The notes below the pieces were generated by a model. It was not told where the DNA came from and did not search any database. It was given only the letters and a program-made list of their open reading frames with translations. From the NCBI GenBank assembly GCA_027603945.1, contig JADIIU010000222.1, forward strand, positions 1-11,464: 11,464 nt of DNA, given 5' to 3'. Made by a program: the position numbers and the translations under genes. Positions 1 through 7,348 of the stretch are shown here, piece by piece; positions within the stretch are counted from its first letter, which is position 1; every line of letters begins with the position of its first letter. The stretch is from Terramyces sp. JEL0728 (lineage: Eukaryota > Chytridiomycota > Chytridiomycetes > Rhizophydiales > Terramycetaceae).

Positions 1-2
1 CA

Positions 3-155
3 GCAGAAAAAGGTAAACTTCAAGAATTTGTAGTTGGGATGAAAGGACTAAAATTATTCTGGGGGAATACATGGAATCTCAGAGTATACATTCATGCCAG
101 AGTGCTCGCTTATCAGGAGGAAGTATCGCGTGCTCATATAAAACGCGACAGATAG
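3..155 (+). CDS. Possible 3' tail of an unidentified gene entering from the left edge
   Basis: The frame beginning at base 3 is open from the window edge to a TAG at 153-155 and would give the last 50 residues of a protein (it contains LKLFWGNTWNLRVYIHARVL). I recognise no family. A competing reading removes a 21-nt GT-AG stretch at 13-33 and continues in another frame to a TGA at 173-175, but 21 nt is longer than any intron confirmed here. The end of either reading overlaps the inverted ACGCGA pair and TATA-like box before the next gene, which would be tight even in a compact genome. It may be non-coding. Confidence 0.25.
   Translation, partial: AEKGKLQEFVVGMKGLKLFWGNTWNLRVYIHARVLAYQEEVSRAHIKRDR
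126..148. promoter_or_regulatory. Inverted TCGCGT/ACGCGA pair with TATA-like box before the SWIRM gene
   Basis: TCGCGT (126-131) and ACGCGA (143-148) are exact reverse complements separated by 11 bases, and the spacer includes TATAAA at 137-142. The pair ends 30 bases before the ATG at 179. A similar ACGCGA/TCGCGT pair lies just before the Sec5 gene. The motif resembles the MCB-type element (ACGCGT) bound by fungal MBF-like factors, but binding is inference. Confidence 0.3.
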
Positions 156-178
156 TGTTTACAATTTGAGTAAAAAAT

Positions 179-819
179 ATGACCACTGACGTTGATGTCC
201 AAACGACACTGCAACAACAAACATCAAAATCGCAGTACGAGTATCCGTCCCCAAAAGAATCTTGCCCGCCGACCCCAAGATTAGCAGAATACAAAGTGTC
301 AAAGAGGAAATCGACACCCTCGAGATCCCTCTCACACATCAACAGCACAGACGAAAAATATCTACAAGGAATAGTCACTCTTGACGTTTATTCAGTATAC
401 AGAGACAATCCGCAAATGTTGCTAAATAGAGCAGAAAAGAAGGAACTACCTTTCGACTTGGCTAACTTCAAGAACACAAGAGGGGCACCAGAAGTAGTGT
501 GGAAAAAAGGTATTTTCAAACTAAATAGGTGGAGTGTTGGATATCTCGCCAGATGAAGATATGTATGATCAACTGACACCTGAAGAAATCCGCATTAGTT
601 CAACATTACGCGTTTTACCGTTACAATATCTACACATAAAAGAGACGATCCTCACCCAAGTACATAAACGCGGACCATTCAAAAAAAGAGACGCAAAATC
701 TTGGTTTAGAATAGATGTAAACAAGGTAATTTTTAGTAATGTAGACTGCCATACTATTTGACTGGTTCAAGGCACTGGGATGGATCCCATCGGATGACGA
801 GTGGGAAAAGAAAAAGTAG
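179..819 (+). CDS. SWIRM-domain protein, fungal Fun19/YOR338W type
   Basis: Exons 179-509, 529-725 and 745-819 give 200 residues ending at TAG. The two introns are both 19 nt (510-528, phase 1; 726-744, phase 0). The C-terminal 75 residues are a SWIRM domain, a helical module of chromatin proteins that binds DNA or histones. Visible signatures are LTPEEIRISSTLRVLPLQYL (126-145), then RIDVNK (171-176), and TAILFDWFKALGW (177-189) directly after the second splice. Without that splice the DWFKALGW helix is lost. Residues 1-110 are polar and probably disordered, with Ser/Pro/Lys-rich stretches, as in fungal proteins that carry the domain at the extreme C-terminus. The ATG at 179 is chosen because a TGA (173-175) lies in frame just upstream. 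Its exact chromatin partner cannot be told from sequence. Confidence 0.87.
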
Positions 820-835
820 ATTATAGACACAATAG

Positions 836-841
836 AATAAA
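836..841 (+). terminator. AATAAA polyadenylation signal of the SWIRM gene
   Basis: AATAAA starts 17 bases after the SWIRM stop codon and is followed by an AT-rich stretch. The position fits a short 3' UTR. Confidence 0.45.
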
Positions 842-995
842 TAGACCCTTTTGCGAAATACAGCGCGTCATTAGAACAAGCAATTTTTAATAAATATTAC
901 CTTTAAAAGAGTATTGAAAATTGTATTAATGAAATCAACAATGAAAGTGTCTTGTGGCATAACCTTGTATTTCTCCATCTGGATTGGACAGCACC

Positions 996-1067
996 GAGAT
1001 TGGCACTGAGATTGGCACTGAGATTGGCACTGAGATTGGCACTGAGATTGGCACTGAGACTGGCTCT
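996..1067. repeat. 12-bp minisatellite, unit GAGATTGGCACT
   Basis: Five exact copies of GAGATTGGCACT run from 996 to 1055. A sixth, diverged copy (GAGACTGGCTCT) follows at 1056-1067, and a weaker relic (GATTGGACAGCACC) may precede the array at about 982-995. Exact identity of the inner copies with decay at the flanks is typical of slippage-driven minisatellites. On the minus strand the unit reads as a Gln/Ser/Cys or Ser/Ala/Asn/Leu repeat. Confidence 0.9.
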
Positions 1068-1288
1068 GATCATCAATTCGCAATAGCTGGAATTCTCTAA
1101 TGCTGTCATTGTAATTTGACTATATGATAGGTGCGCTGCCCTAAACCGTCACCTGTAAATGTAAAACTGGTGCTACTCTGCTGATCCAACTTGTAATCTG
1201 AAATACTTACCTCTCACACCCAAATTGCTATATTCAATTTCTTTTAGTGTATTTATCAGTTATCGTCTTGGACAAACAATGGATTGAA

Positions 1289-1308
1289 ACGTCAATAATA
1301 TCTGACGT
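1289..1308. promoter_or_regulatory. Inverted ACGTCA/TGACGT pair (CRE-like) before the RING gene
   Basis: ACGTCA (1289-1294) and TGACGT (1303-1308) are exact reverse complements with an 8-base spacer, ending 38 bases before the ATG at 1347. TGACGT is the half-site core of ATF/CREB-type bZIP factors. The function is inferred from motif and position only. Confidence 0.28.
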
Positions 1309-1346
1309 GACCCTGTCAAATACATTGTTTTTATTCAAAAATTAAC

Positions 1347-2563
1347 ATGGAGCATACAGATACAGAATCAGAAACTTTCTCAGAGTCCAATTTCACTCCT
1401 AATGAAGGGATACTGGAAAATCTCTTGCCGTTCACACCTCCAAGAGAGAGAACAGAGCCATTGGAGAATAGGAGGGTAATGTCACTATTCCTCAAAGCGC
1501 TTCTGTCTTTGATCTTTCGGCTATGGATTGCGACTCTCACCGTTTCTGTTTTAATGTATTTTGTAAGAAGAGTTCCGTTACAGCCAATTGTACACCATTC
1601 TGGAAAATTAGTAAGAGAACAAATACTAGAGGCAAGTATAGCAGGAGAGCAAAATGATTGGCAAGTCACTCCGGCATTGTTTGGAGCTCCATTCGAATCT
1701 GAGATAACAGGTAATGGGTTTCTAATGGAAGGACCAGCAATGGCACTGGAACATAATGCATGTCTGCCATTTACTTTTAATTACACAATAGACTACAAAA
1801 TTGACATGGAAATTAAAGATCACTCATTAATTGGTCTAGTAACCCGTGGCGGATGCGAATTTGACAGAAAAGCATTCCATATGCAAAACGCAGGATTCAC
1901 TGTTGCCTTAATTTACAACAACGATAATGAACAAGCATTAGCCAATATCAGAATGTCATCCCACTCGATGGGCGACAAGGTCCAAATCATGGCTGGATTT
2001 ATGAATTTATATCAAGCTACTCAGTTGCTGGATATTATAGAAGATAAACAGTCGCATCTACTAAAAATCACTCTTCCATACCAAGAGTGGATAAACAAGA
2101 AAATAGTTATTAGTGGCTTAATAGACATGCTTCTACTCTTTGCCCTGGTGGTTGTTACCGGAACAGGATTCTTGCTCCTCGGCCTAGCAATAAACATTGG
2201 CCACAATTTAGTCACTAGAGGCCAGTTTCTTACTCTAGAAACAATCCACGAAGCATCTATATTAATTTTAGCCATTTCACCATCATCAAATCCGCCAAAG
2301 CTTGAAAAAATTACTTTTCCTACAAAAATATTGGCTGAAAGCGACTTGACTGCTAGTTGGAAAGAAGGTGGTATTGCAGGACACGAAAGCTGTCCGATTT
2401 GTATTGAAGAATTTGAAGTTGGAAATGTGCTTCGAGAACTTCCATGTCATCACGTATTCCATGACACATGGTAATTAAACATTAATGCAGTGTTGATCCA
2501 TGGTTACTAGGACATAACAGACTATGTCCAGTTTGTAAACAAGATGTATTAAAAGTTGAATGA
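1347..2563 (+). CDS. PA-TM-RING membrane E3 ubiquitin ligase
   Basis: Exons 1347-2470 and 2491-2563 give 398 residues ending at TGA; the intron is 20 nt (2471-2490, phase 2). Domains in order: an acidic cytoplasmic-type N-terminus (1-43); a hydrophobic segment (about 45-70) that could be a signal anchor; a protease-associated lumenal domain (about 100-240) with the typical LVTRGGCEFDRKAFHMQNAG stretch; a second membrane segment (about 252-285); and a RING-H2 zinc finger (349-390). The RING reads C-x2-C, then CHHVFHDTC, then C-P-V-C, so all eight metal ligands are present. Splicing is needed to supply the second half of the finger; unspliced, the protein ends in HDTW and is dead. The family (RNF13/GRAIL-like, fungal Tul1-like in role) ubiquitylates membrane or vesicular cargo from Golgi or endosomal membranes. 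Two membrane segments, rather than signal peptide plus one, leave the topology open. Confidence 0.92.
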
Positions 2564-2586
2564 ATATCACATGCAGAATATTTGGA

Positions 2587-2592
2587 AATAAA
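2587..2592 (+). terminator. AATAAA polyadenylation signal of the RING gene
   Basis: AATAAA begins 24 bases after the RING stop, within the 71-base gap to the convergent Oca-like gene. The two 3' UTRs must be very short or overlap. Confidence 0.4.
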
Positions 2593-2634
2593 TGATTATC
2601 AATTGCTGTTACTTGATTGGGTTATCAAAATATA

Positions 2635-3482
2635 TTAATTCCTACCATATTCAAGGTCAAGGGCCATTATAGTGCGACTTACGCGAGCTTCTTGCTCAAA
2701 TTCCAACCGGCTGTCAAAGGTATTCTGTCTCTTTGGCGTCTGTGTCCCTTCTTCTGGGTCATTGTATACCTTGTCGTCTAAAATTGAGCCTCTTTCAGAA
2801 GTAGAAGGCAACCTGGATGCAGGCAATAGATTTGTATTGGAAAAAGAAGATCGGAGTGTGCTCAAATCCAAGAGAGATGGTTCAGCTTGAGTAGTGCCCA
2901 GTCTTAGCTTCAACGTAGGATGCTTTTTAGGATTGACGATAGCAAATACCCATTTTGGCAGTCTAGCAACTAAATTTACCGGGATTTCAAGTTCTCCGTT
3001 AAATTTTGTTACAAATTCAACCTCTTCAGACGATAGTTCATCTTCCTTTAGAAACCTGAATTAGTTTAAACTACCTTTGGGCTTCAGAGAGGTATGAATC
3101 AGCCGACCATCCTTGCAATTTCCTCAGACACATTATTGCAACCATGGTTACGACTGCTCCATCCAGACAATGTACATAGATTGGATGGTACGCTGGATCA
3201 ATCAAGATCAGAAGGATTTGGAAAACTTTTTGAAATGTCAACGGAACATTTTCCTTTGGCTTGTCTATCTTTATATGCATGTGAGTTATATTTTCCTTTG
3301 TACAATACTCTTCGATGTTTGGTTGGTGTGGGGTTAGAGACAAGATTGTTTTTAATTGCAAACGTCGCAGGAACTCTAAATTTCGCTGCTTCAGATATCC
3401 GCCTTTGTTACCATTATGTACCTCTGTATACATCCTCTTCAACGCATCCGAATCTGAGAGGCGGGAACAAGTAAAAGTGCAT
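2635..3482 (-). CDS. Oca/Siw14-type tyrosine phosphatase-like protein, probably inactive
   Basis: Read right to left, exons 3482-3422, 3402-3075 and 3055-2635 give 269 residues ending at TAA. Both introns are 19 nt (3403-3421, phase 1; 3056-3074, phase 2). The first splice creates the family opening FPPLRFGCVEEDVYRGGYLK (6-25), followed by NLEFLRRLQLKTILSLTP (28-45). The P-loop region is PIYVHCLDGAVVTMVAIMCL (94-113). Cys99 of the HC motif is present, but the arginine expected at Cys+6 is Val105, so the CX5R signature is broken. Yeast has a set of related Oca proteins, and I recall several of them also having imperfect signatures. The domain continues to LPKWVF near residue 170-185, and the remaining tail is polar. 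Likely role: a non-catalytic or phosphate-binding member of the Oca complex, linked in yeast to inositol pyrophosphate metabolism and TOR-related signalling (inferred). Confidence 0.88.
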
Positions 3483-3521
3483 TTTCGCAAAGAAAAATCC
3501 AGCGAGCAGGAAACGGATATT

Positions 3522-3695
3522 ATGCGAGCAGGAATAAATATTATTCAACAGCACGGCAATCTGGATATCACTCTCAAATTAAACCGCGGAGAGCAGGATT
3601 ATGCGACTGACGAGGGTTGCAGTAGTCCATCCTCAATAACAGCAACATGGACTGAAATCCAGCCTCATTCCGATCGCACTCCATTTCAATTGTAA
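3522..3695 (+). CDS. Doubtful small ORF, 57 residues
   Basis: ATG at 3522 to TAA at 3693-3695 encodes 57 polar residues (starts MRAGINIIQQ, ends SDRTPFQL). It starts 39 bases from the Oca-like start, divergently, and ends 12 bases from the end of NUXM, convergently, so it would fill the gap neatly. I recognise no family. The same DNA also has a minus-strand ATG frame (3684-3574, 36 residues), so openness is weak evidence. It could equally be a 5' leader or promoter DNA of the Oca-like gene. Confidence 0.22.
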   Translation: MRAGINIIQQHGNLDITLKLNRGEQDYATDEGCSSPSSITATWTEIQPHSDRTPFQL

Positions 3696-3702
3696 AACTA
3701 TG

Positions 3703-3708
3703 TTTATT
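3703..3708 (-). terminator. AATAAA signal overlapping the NUXM stop codon
   Basis: On the minus strand the NUXM stop TAA (3710-3708) shares its last A with AATAAA (3708-3703). This predicts an extremely short 3' UTR. The Sec5 gene has the same overlap. Confidence 0.4.
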
Positions 3709-4114
3709 TACCATTGCTGATCACTCCACTTTCTAGGTTCTGCTGGTTCCAATTTACTAAACATTTCAACTTCTCTACTATTTTCTTGCCATCCCCAGAA
3801 GCGAACTAGGATTAAAAATAAATTACGCAACACATTCTGGTAAGAGTACATAAATCCTGCAAACATAAAGAACGGCACCTGGACCATCATAATTCTAGGG
3901 AGTAGTCTAGGGTGGCATGAAGGTGACGAGCGTTCTTGTATTAATTGTAATTACCCCATAAATAGAATGCTGCTGGGAATCCTGTTCCAAACAAACCAAT
4001 GTTGAGGTAATCCCGAGGTCTGAAGAATGAAACTACTGTTTTTACATGTGGATTTTCATCCAGTTTTTGGAATGGGACATGCTGGTTATCTGGAAGGTTT
4101 GAAAAGAATTTCAT
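3708..4114 (-). CDS. Mitochondrial complex I subunit NUXM (fungal 21-kDa type)
   Basis: Exons 4114-3955 and 3934-3708 give 128 residues ending at TAA; the intron is 20 nt (3935-3954, phase 1). The family, known from Neurospora and Yarrowia, is a membrane-arm accessory subunit of NADH:ubiquinone oxidoreductase. Matching features are NPHVKTVVSFFRPRDYLNIG near residues 23-42, a hydrophobic segment (GLFGTGFPAAFYLW), a second one after the splice (MMVQVPFFMFAGFMYSY), and the family motif RFWGWQENSREVEMF. The protein then stops within about 16 residues, whereas the fungal subunits I know continue for several tens of residues, so it is C-terminally short. I chose the ATG at 4114 because it gives the usual 20-30 residues before the FRPxDY motif. 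An in-frame ATG at 4189 would add 25 residues. Confidence 0.8.
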
Positions 4115-4148
4115 TTCCAAGTTTTTTGATTGAAAAAAATAGCAAGAA

Positions 4149-4154
4149 TTTATT
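4149..4154 (-). terminator. Candidate AATAAA signal for MoaD
   Basis: AATAAA on the minus strand lies 92 bases after the MoaD stop and 35 bases before the chosen NUXM start. It is the only such hexamer in the 131-base gap. Confidence 0.3.
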
Positions 4155-4245
4155 AGACGGGTCGTTAGAATTAATGGTACACAGAGCATCGCCAAAGGAT
4201 AATTAATGAGATACCATAGCGCATCCCGGTGTTGGTTACCAACAT

Positions 4246-4503
4246 TTACCCGCCAGAGACTGGTGGTATTAGTGCGATTTCGTCTCCTTCTCGAAGGACG
4301 ATATCATTACCATCCGCATCCTTTCCATCCAATTCCACATACTCTAAATTGACTGCCAACATGCACGCTGGTAATATCTTGGATAACTCTGGATATTGTC
4401 CAAGCAAGCACTCTATTAATTCCGGGATTGATTTCGTTAATGGTATCTCTGCAGTCGCTGTATTTGTGATCTCCTTGGCTGCTGCAAAGAACAGAACTTT
4501 CAT
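4246..4503 (-). CDS. MOCS2A: Molybdopterin synthase sulfur carrier subunit (MoaD/MOCS2A)
   Basis: An uninterrupted 85-residue frame with start ATG at 4503 and stop TAA at 4248-4246. It has the ubiquitin-like beta-grasp pattern of MoaD: MKVLFFAAAKEI at the start, LAVNLEYV in the middle, then GDEIALIPPVSGG at the end. The C-terminal Gly-Gly is the residue pair that becomes adenylated and thiocarboxylated, then donates sulfur to cyclic pyranopterin monophosphate on the MoaE/MOCS2B subunit. The product serves molybdenum enzymes such as nitrate reductase and sulfite oxidase. The frame is open further upstream to 4680 but has no earlier ATG, and the length matches the family. In animals MoaD and MoaE share one transcript; no MoaE is present here. 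Confidence 0.94.
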   Translation of the reverse strand: MKVLFFAAAKEITNTATAEIPLTKSIPELIECLLGQYPELSKILPACMLAVNLEYVELDGKDADGNDIVLREGDEIALIPPVSGG

Positions 4504-4570
4504 TTTTTGTAAAGAATTTGTTGGATGAAAAATAGATTTGATTAGGATATCGTTGAATAAGTTGTAACGG

Positions 4571-4750
4571 CTAGAGCAGCGAATAAATTGCCCTTGAAAT
4601 TGATTGATGTAATATGAACATCCCTGCCCGCTTGATTGAACCAGCCCTATCCGCCCAAATATCTGCAGATGCGGTATCACGAAATAGATTCTGCCAATAA
4701 CAATTGCTCAAGGCACCAGATAGCTTATTGCAAAACGAGGCATATTCCAT
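4571..4750 (-). CDS. Doubtful small ORF upstream of MoaD, 59 residues
   Basis: ATG at 4750 to TAG at 4573-4571, ending 67 bases before the MoaD start. The frame stays open upstream of the ATG to a TAA near 4860 without another ATG. The 59 residues include several Trp and Cys and a hydrophobic tail (MFILHQSISRAIYSLL). I recognise no family, and it is not MoaE. The opposite strand is also open here, in frame with the HutD start, so only one strand, or neither, is likely to be coding. Confidence 0.25.
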   Translation of the reverse strand: MEYASFCNKLSGALSNCYWQNLFRDTASADIWADRAGSIKRAGMFILHQSISRAIYSLL

Positions 4751-4851
4751 CAGGCTCAACCAAGTCTCCCAGTTGCAATCAGCAGGACTATTGCCACAGT
4801 CCGCGGTTCTGTTTTGATCTACCAGTGGACAAAGTCTATTTTTTTTCGAAA

Positions 4852-7252
4852 ATGGAAAAGCTTACACTACCAGCAAATGTTACGTCTCACCAAAAGAATG
4901 GGAACGAAAAAGAATTAAGCAAGAGTCCCAGTGGATTCTCTGATATATCAAGCGCCGGCACCAACGTTCAAGTTATAACTGTTAATGTAGATCATCAAGT
5001 CATCCCAATCCAACAAACGCATTTGGAAGAACGGACTAGGGCAAACTACTGAAATAGCGATCGATCCACCCAGCTCTGACTTTCACACTGACGATTTTGT
5101 CTGGAGATTCTCTACTTATGAAGTACATGATTCGTGCAATTTCTCATTATTCCCAAACCACGATATCACGCTTGTCCTGTTGCCTGACGCTCATCAAAAT
5201 AGCACTTTCTCGAGAGCTCAAATTCGCCATTTGGATTTTGAAAGCCCTGTAGATCTACATGTTTGTCAGCCTTACACATATAATGGGGAGTGGAATACTT
5301 CATGTAAAATCACTTCTCAGCCATTGAAATTGCTCAACATCATGACCAACAAAATGAAGGCAAAGGTAAGCGGTGTTGACTTAGATATCCGTATCCGTTG
5401 AAACTATTTGCTCAAACTCACTGCTTAGTGATGACAGTTCCGCTGAAAATCTTCCGTTCACTTCAGATCCCATTGATATTAGTGAAATTCCAAACAAAAT
5501 GTCAAAGCTGGAGCTGGAAGAAATTGTAGAATCTGGAACACCGCATACCAAAATTGGTCCGTCAACTTCAACAATGTCAATGGGTAACATTACTATCTTG
5601 TATGTCATTAAAGGATCTATCAAGGTCAATGTTGAAGGAAATTCCAAATCATTTGTTGTAGAAAAAGGAACTACCTTAGTATGCGATAAAGATAAGTCGT
5701 CGTTCCCAACCGATGTTACAATGACGCCTTTGCTTAAACCAACCACTACTGGAGAATACGACTATGTTGTCAAGGGTGGATTGGGAATCTCTACCATCTC
5801 GGAATCGGAAGAGACAGGTAACCGAAGCTAATCAAGACGATGCAGTGGTAATTTTGGTCCACATTTATCTTTTACCTTCGCCTCTATTGCCTGCTGACAG
5901 TGCAATCATGAGTCCCCCTATCATCAATTCTTATCCATCCAGTGCTTCTCTTGTTCAGGGTCAATCTGGGCCACGAAATAGCAGGACTCGTAAAGGATCC
6001 ATCATTGTTTATGATGATCAACCAATGATGAATTTGCCTAATGAACTTATGAGAAGGGAATCTATTGCGGCTGAATTAGGCAATGTCGGCAAAGGGAAAA
6101 CAAATTTGTCGACAAAGTATTGGGAATCCGCTCATCATTACATCCCGCCTGTACTATCTGACAGACATTGCAATGAGAGCGATGTGCCGCCTCCAATTGT
6201 TCGAGACGATTTGAATATCGAGGACTTTCCTGCCGGAACTATCAGCACCGCGTGGATCAATATGGTGAAGCAAGGCTTATCAGAATGGATTAGAATTCCA
6301 GTTATTGTTGCTAGGGGCACACAAGCAGGGTAAGCATCATTAATGTAGCCCGGTTGTCGGCATTACAGCGGTTGTCCACGGAAACGAATTGAACGGCGTA
6401 CCTTGTATCCACAGAGTTATCACTGATATTGACGTATCGACATTGATTGGTACTGTGGTTGCAGTTCCCTGTGTCAATGTACCGGGATATCTTCGATTTA
6501 CCAGAGAATTCTCTGACGGTAAAGATTTGAATAGATCATTCCCAGGGCACGGCAACGGAACTGCTTCTCAAGTATACAATCACAATTTATTCACCAAAAT
6601 CATCAGGAAATTCAATTTTTTGATAGACTTGCACACTGCATCATTTGGTCGCGTCAATTCGTACTATGTAAGAGCAGATATGAATGATGTGGTGTCTGGT
6701 GTTTTAGCCAAGCTACAACAGCCTCAAATCATTTTACACAACAGTGGGCAAGATGGTAAGTGTTGCTTATTTAGGTACGTTGAGATCTGCAGCAAGTAGC
6801 ATTGGCATTAAAGCAATCACAGTAGAAATCGGGAATCCGCAGTTATTCCAAAATCAATACGTTCAATGGTCATACAAAGGTGTGATGAGAATTTTGTCTT
6901 ATTTGAATATGTTTAATTCGGATTTGTCTCTACTAACTGGAGGATCACCACTCACAATTGTTTGCTCGCGCGGATTTTGGTTGTATACCCGAACTGGAGG
7001 TGTTCTAGAGGTCTATCCCAATGTAAACACTATTGTAAAGAAAGGCGACTTGATTGCGAGAATCAAAAACATTTTTGGCAACATCATCGATGAAATCTAC
7101 TCAACCCATACCGGAGTGGTGATTTTATATTGACATAGACAATTGGCCGCAGTTCGAATCCTGTTGCAATGGCTGGAGATCGAATTTTGCATATGGGCGT
7201 CATTAAGAAGGAAAATGAAGTATTGGCTGCTGAAGCAAAGGAAAACTATTAA
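4852..7252 (+). CDS. HutD-AstE/aspartoacylase fusion protein
   Basis: Seven exons: 4852-4971, 4991-5365, 5385-5817, 5837-6329, 6349-6755, 6775-7118, 7139-7252. They give 761 residues ending at TAA. Introns are 19 nt except the last (20 nt). Residues about 40-322 form a HutD-like cupin-fold domain: IWKNGLGQTTEIAID (51-65), DDFVWRFS (74-81), LLNIM (154-158), an acidic insert (about 171-232), ITILYVIKG (234-242), and a last strand DDAVVILVHIY (310-320). A polar linker (about 323-430) leads to an AstE/AspA-type zinc deacylase. This has HGNE (484-487) and H569 in IDLHT as metal ligands, DLNRSFPG (533-540), the catalytic Glu in VEIG (E627), and a C-terminal lipoyl-like beta region ending GRSSNPVA. 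All catalytic residues are present. HutD belongs to bacterial histidine utilisation; AstE relatives hydrolyse N-acyl amino acids. A further in-frame ATG at 4669 would add 61 residues. If the fusion is wrong, the deacylase could start at 5908. Confidence 0.87.
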
Positions 7253-7291
7253 TTTCGACTAGGCAATTTGTTGATTGTTGTTAGACTATGA

Positions 7292-7297
7292 AATAAA
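7292..7297 (+). terminator. AATAAA polyadenylation signal of the HutD-AstE gene
   Basis: AATAAA starts 40 bases after the stop at 7250-7252 and precedes the Sec5 promoter motif by 15 bases. Confidence 0.45.
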
Positions 7298-7312
7298 TCT
7301 ATTTTTATTCTC

Positions 7313-7332
7313 ACGCGATAGTTTCCTCGCGT
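7313..7332. promoter_or_regulatory. Inverted ACGCGA/TCGCGT pair before the Sec5 gene
   Basis: ACGCGA (7313-7318) and TCGCGT (7327-7332) are exact reverse complements with an 8-base spacer, ending 16 bases before the Sec5 ATG. The same hexamers, in the opposite order, lie before the SWIRM gene. The site is MCB-like in sequence; factor and function are inferred. Confidence 0.3.
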
Positions 7333-7348
7333 TTGAGTGGATATCAAC

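Larger units (their letters stand above)
820..1346. other. 527-nt spacer between the SWIRM and RING genes
   Basis: This is the longest gene-free stretch. It holds the SWIRM polyadenylation signal, a 12-bp tandem repeat (996-1067) and an inverted ACGTCA/TGACGT pair (1289-1308). Two minus-strand frames stay open across the repeat only because its period is a multiple of three. They encode Ser/Gln/Cys or Ser/Ala/Asn/Leu repeats with no recognisable domain. I found no tRNA, no snRNA and no exon chain with good 19-20 nt introns. Confidence 0.6.

Noticed and set aside
13..33. 21-nt GT-AG segment near the left edge
   Set aside because: It would be the only intron outside 19-20 nt and the joined frame matches no family, while the unspliced frame is also open.
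871..1109. Minus-strand ORFs with QSQC or SANL repeats
   Set aside because: They are open only because the 12-bp tandem repeat is a multiple of three; flanking residues show no domain and no supporting introns were found.
3094..3474. Plus-strand ORFs of 126 and 74 residues
   Set aside because: They are antisense to the well-supported Oca-like exons on the minus strand.
4230..4244. Near-perfect palindrome TGTTGGT-T-ACCAACA overlapping the region after MoaD
   Set aside because: Seven-base arms with a single-base centre and no second copy; it cannot form a sensible hairpin, and no role is supported. It could be a protein-binding site, but one instance is not enough.
7150..7162. GTTCGAATCC, resembling a tRNA T-loop
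   Set aside because: It lies inside the last exon of the HutD-AstE gene, encoding the conserved SSNP segment, and no other tRNA arms surround it.
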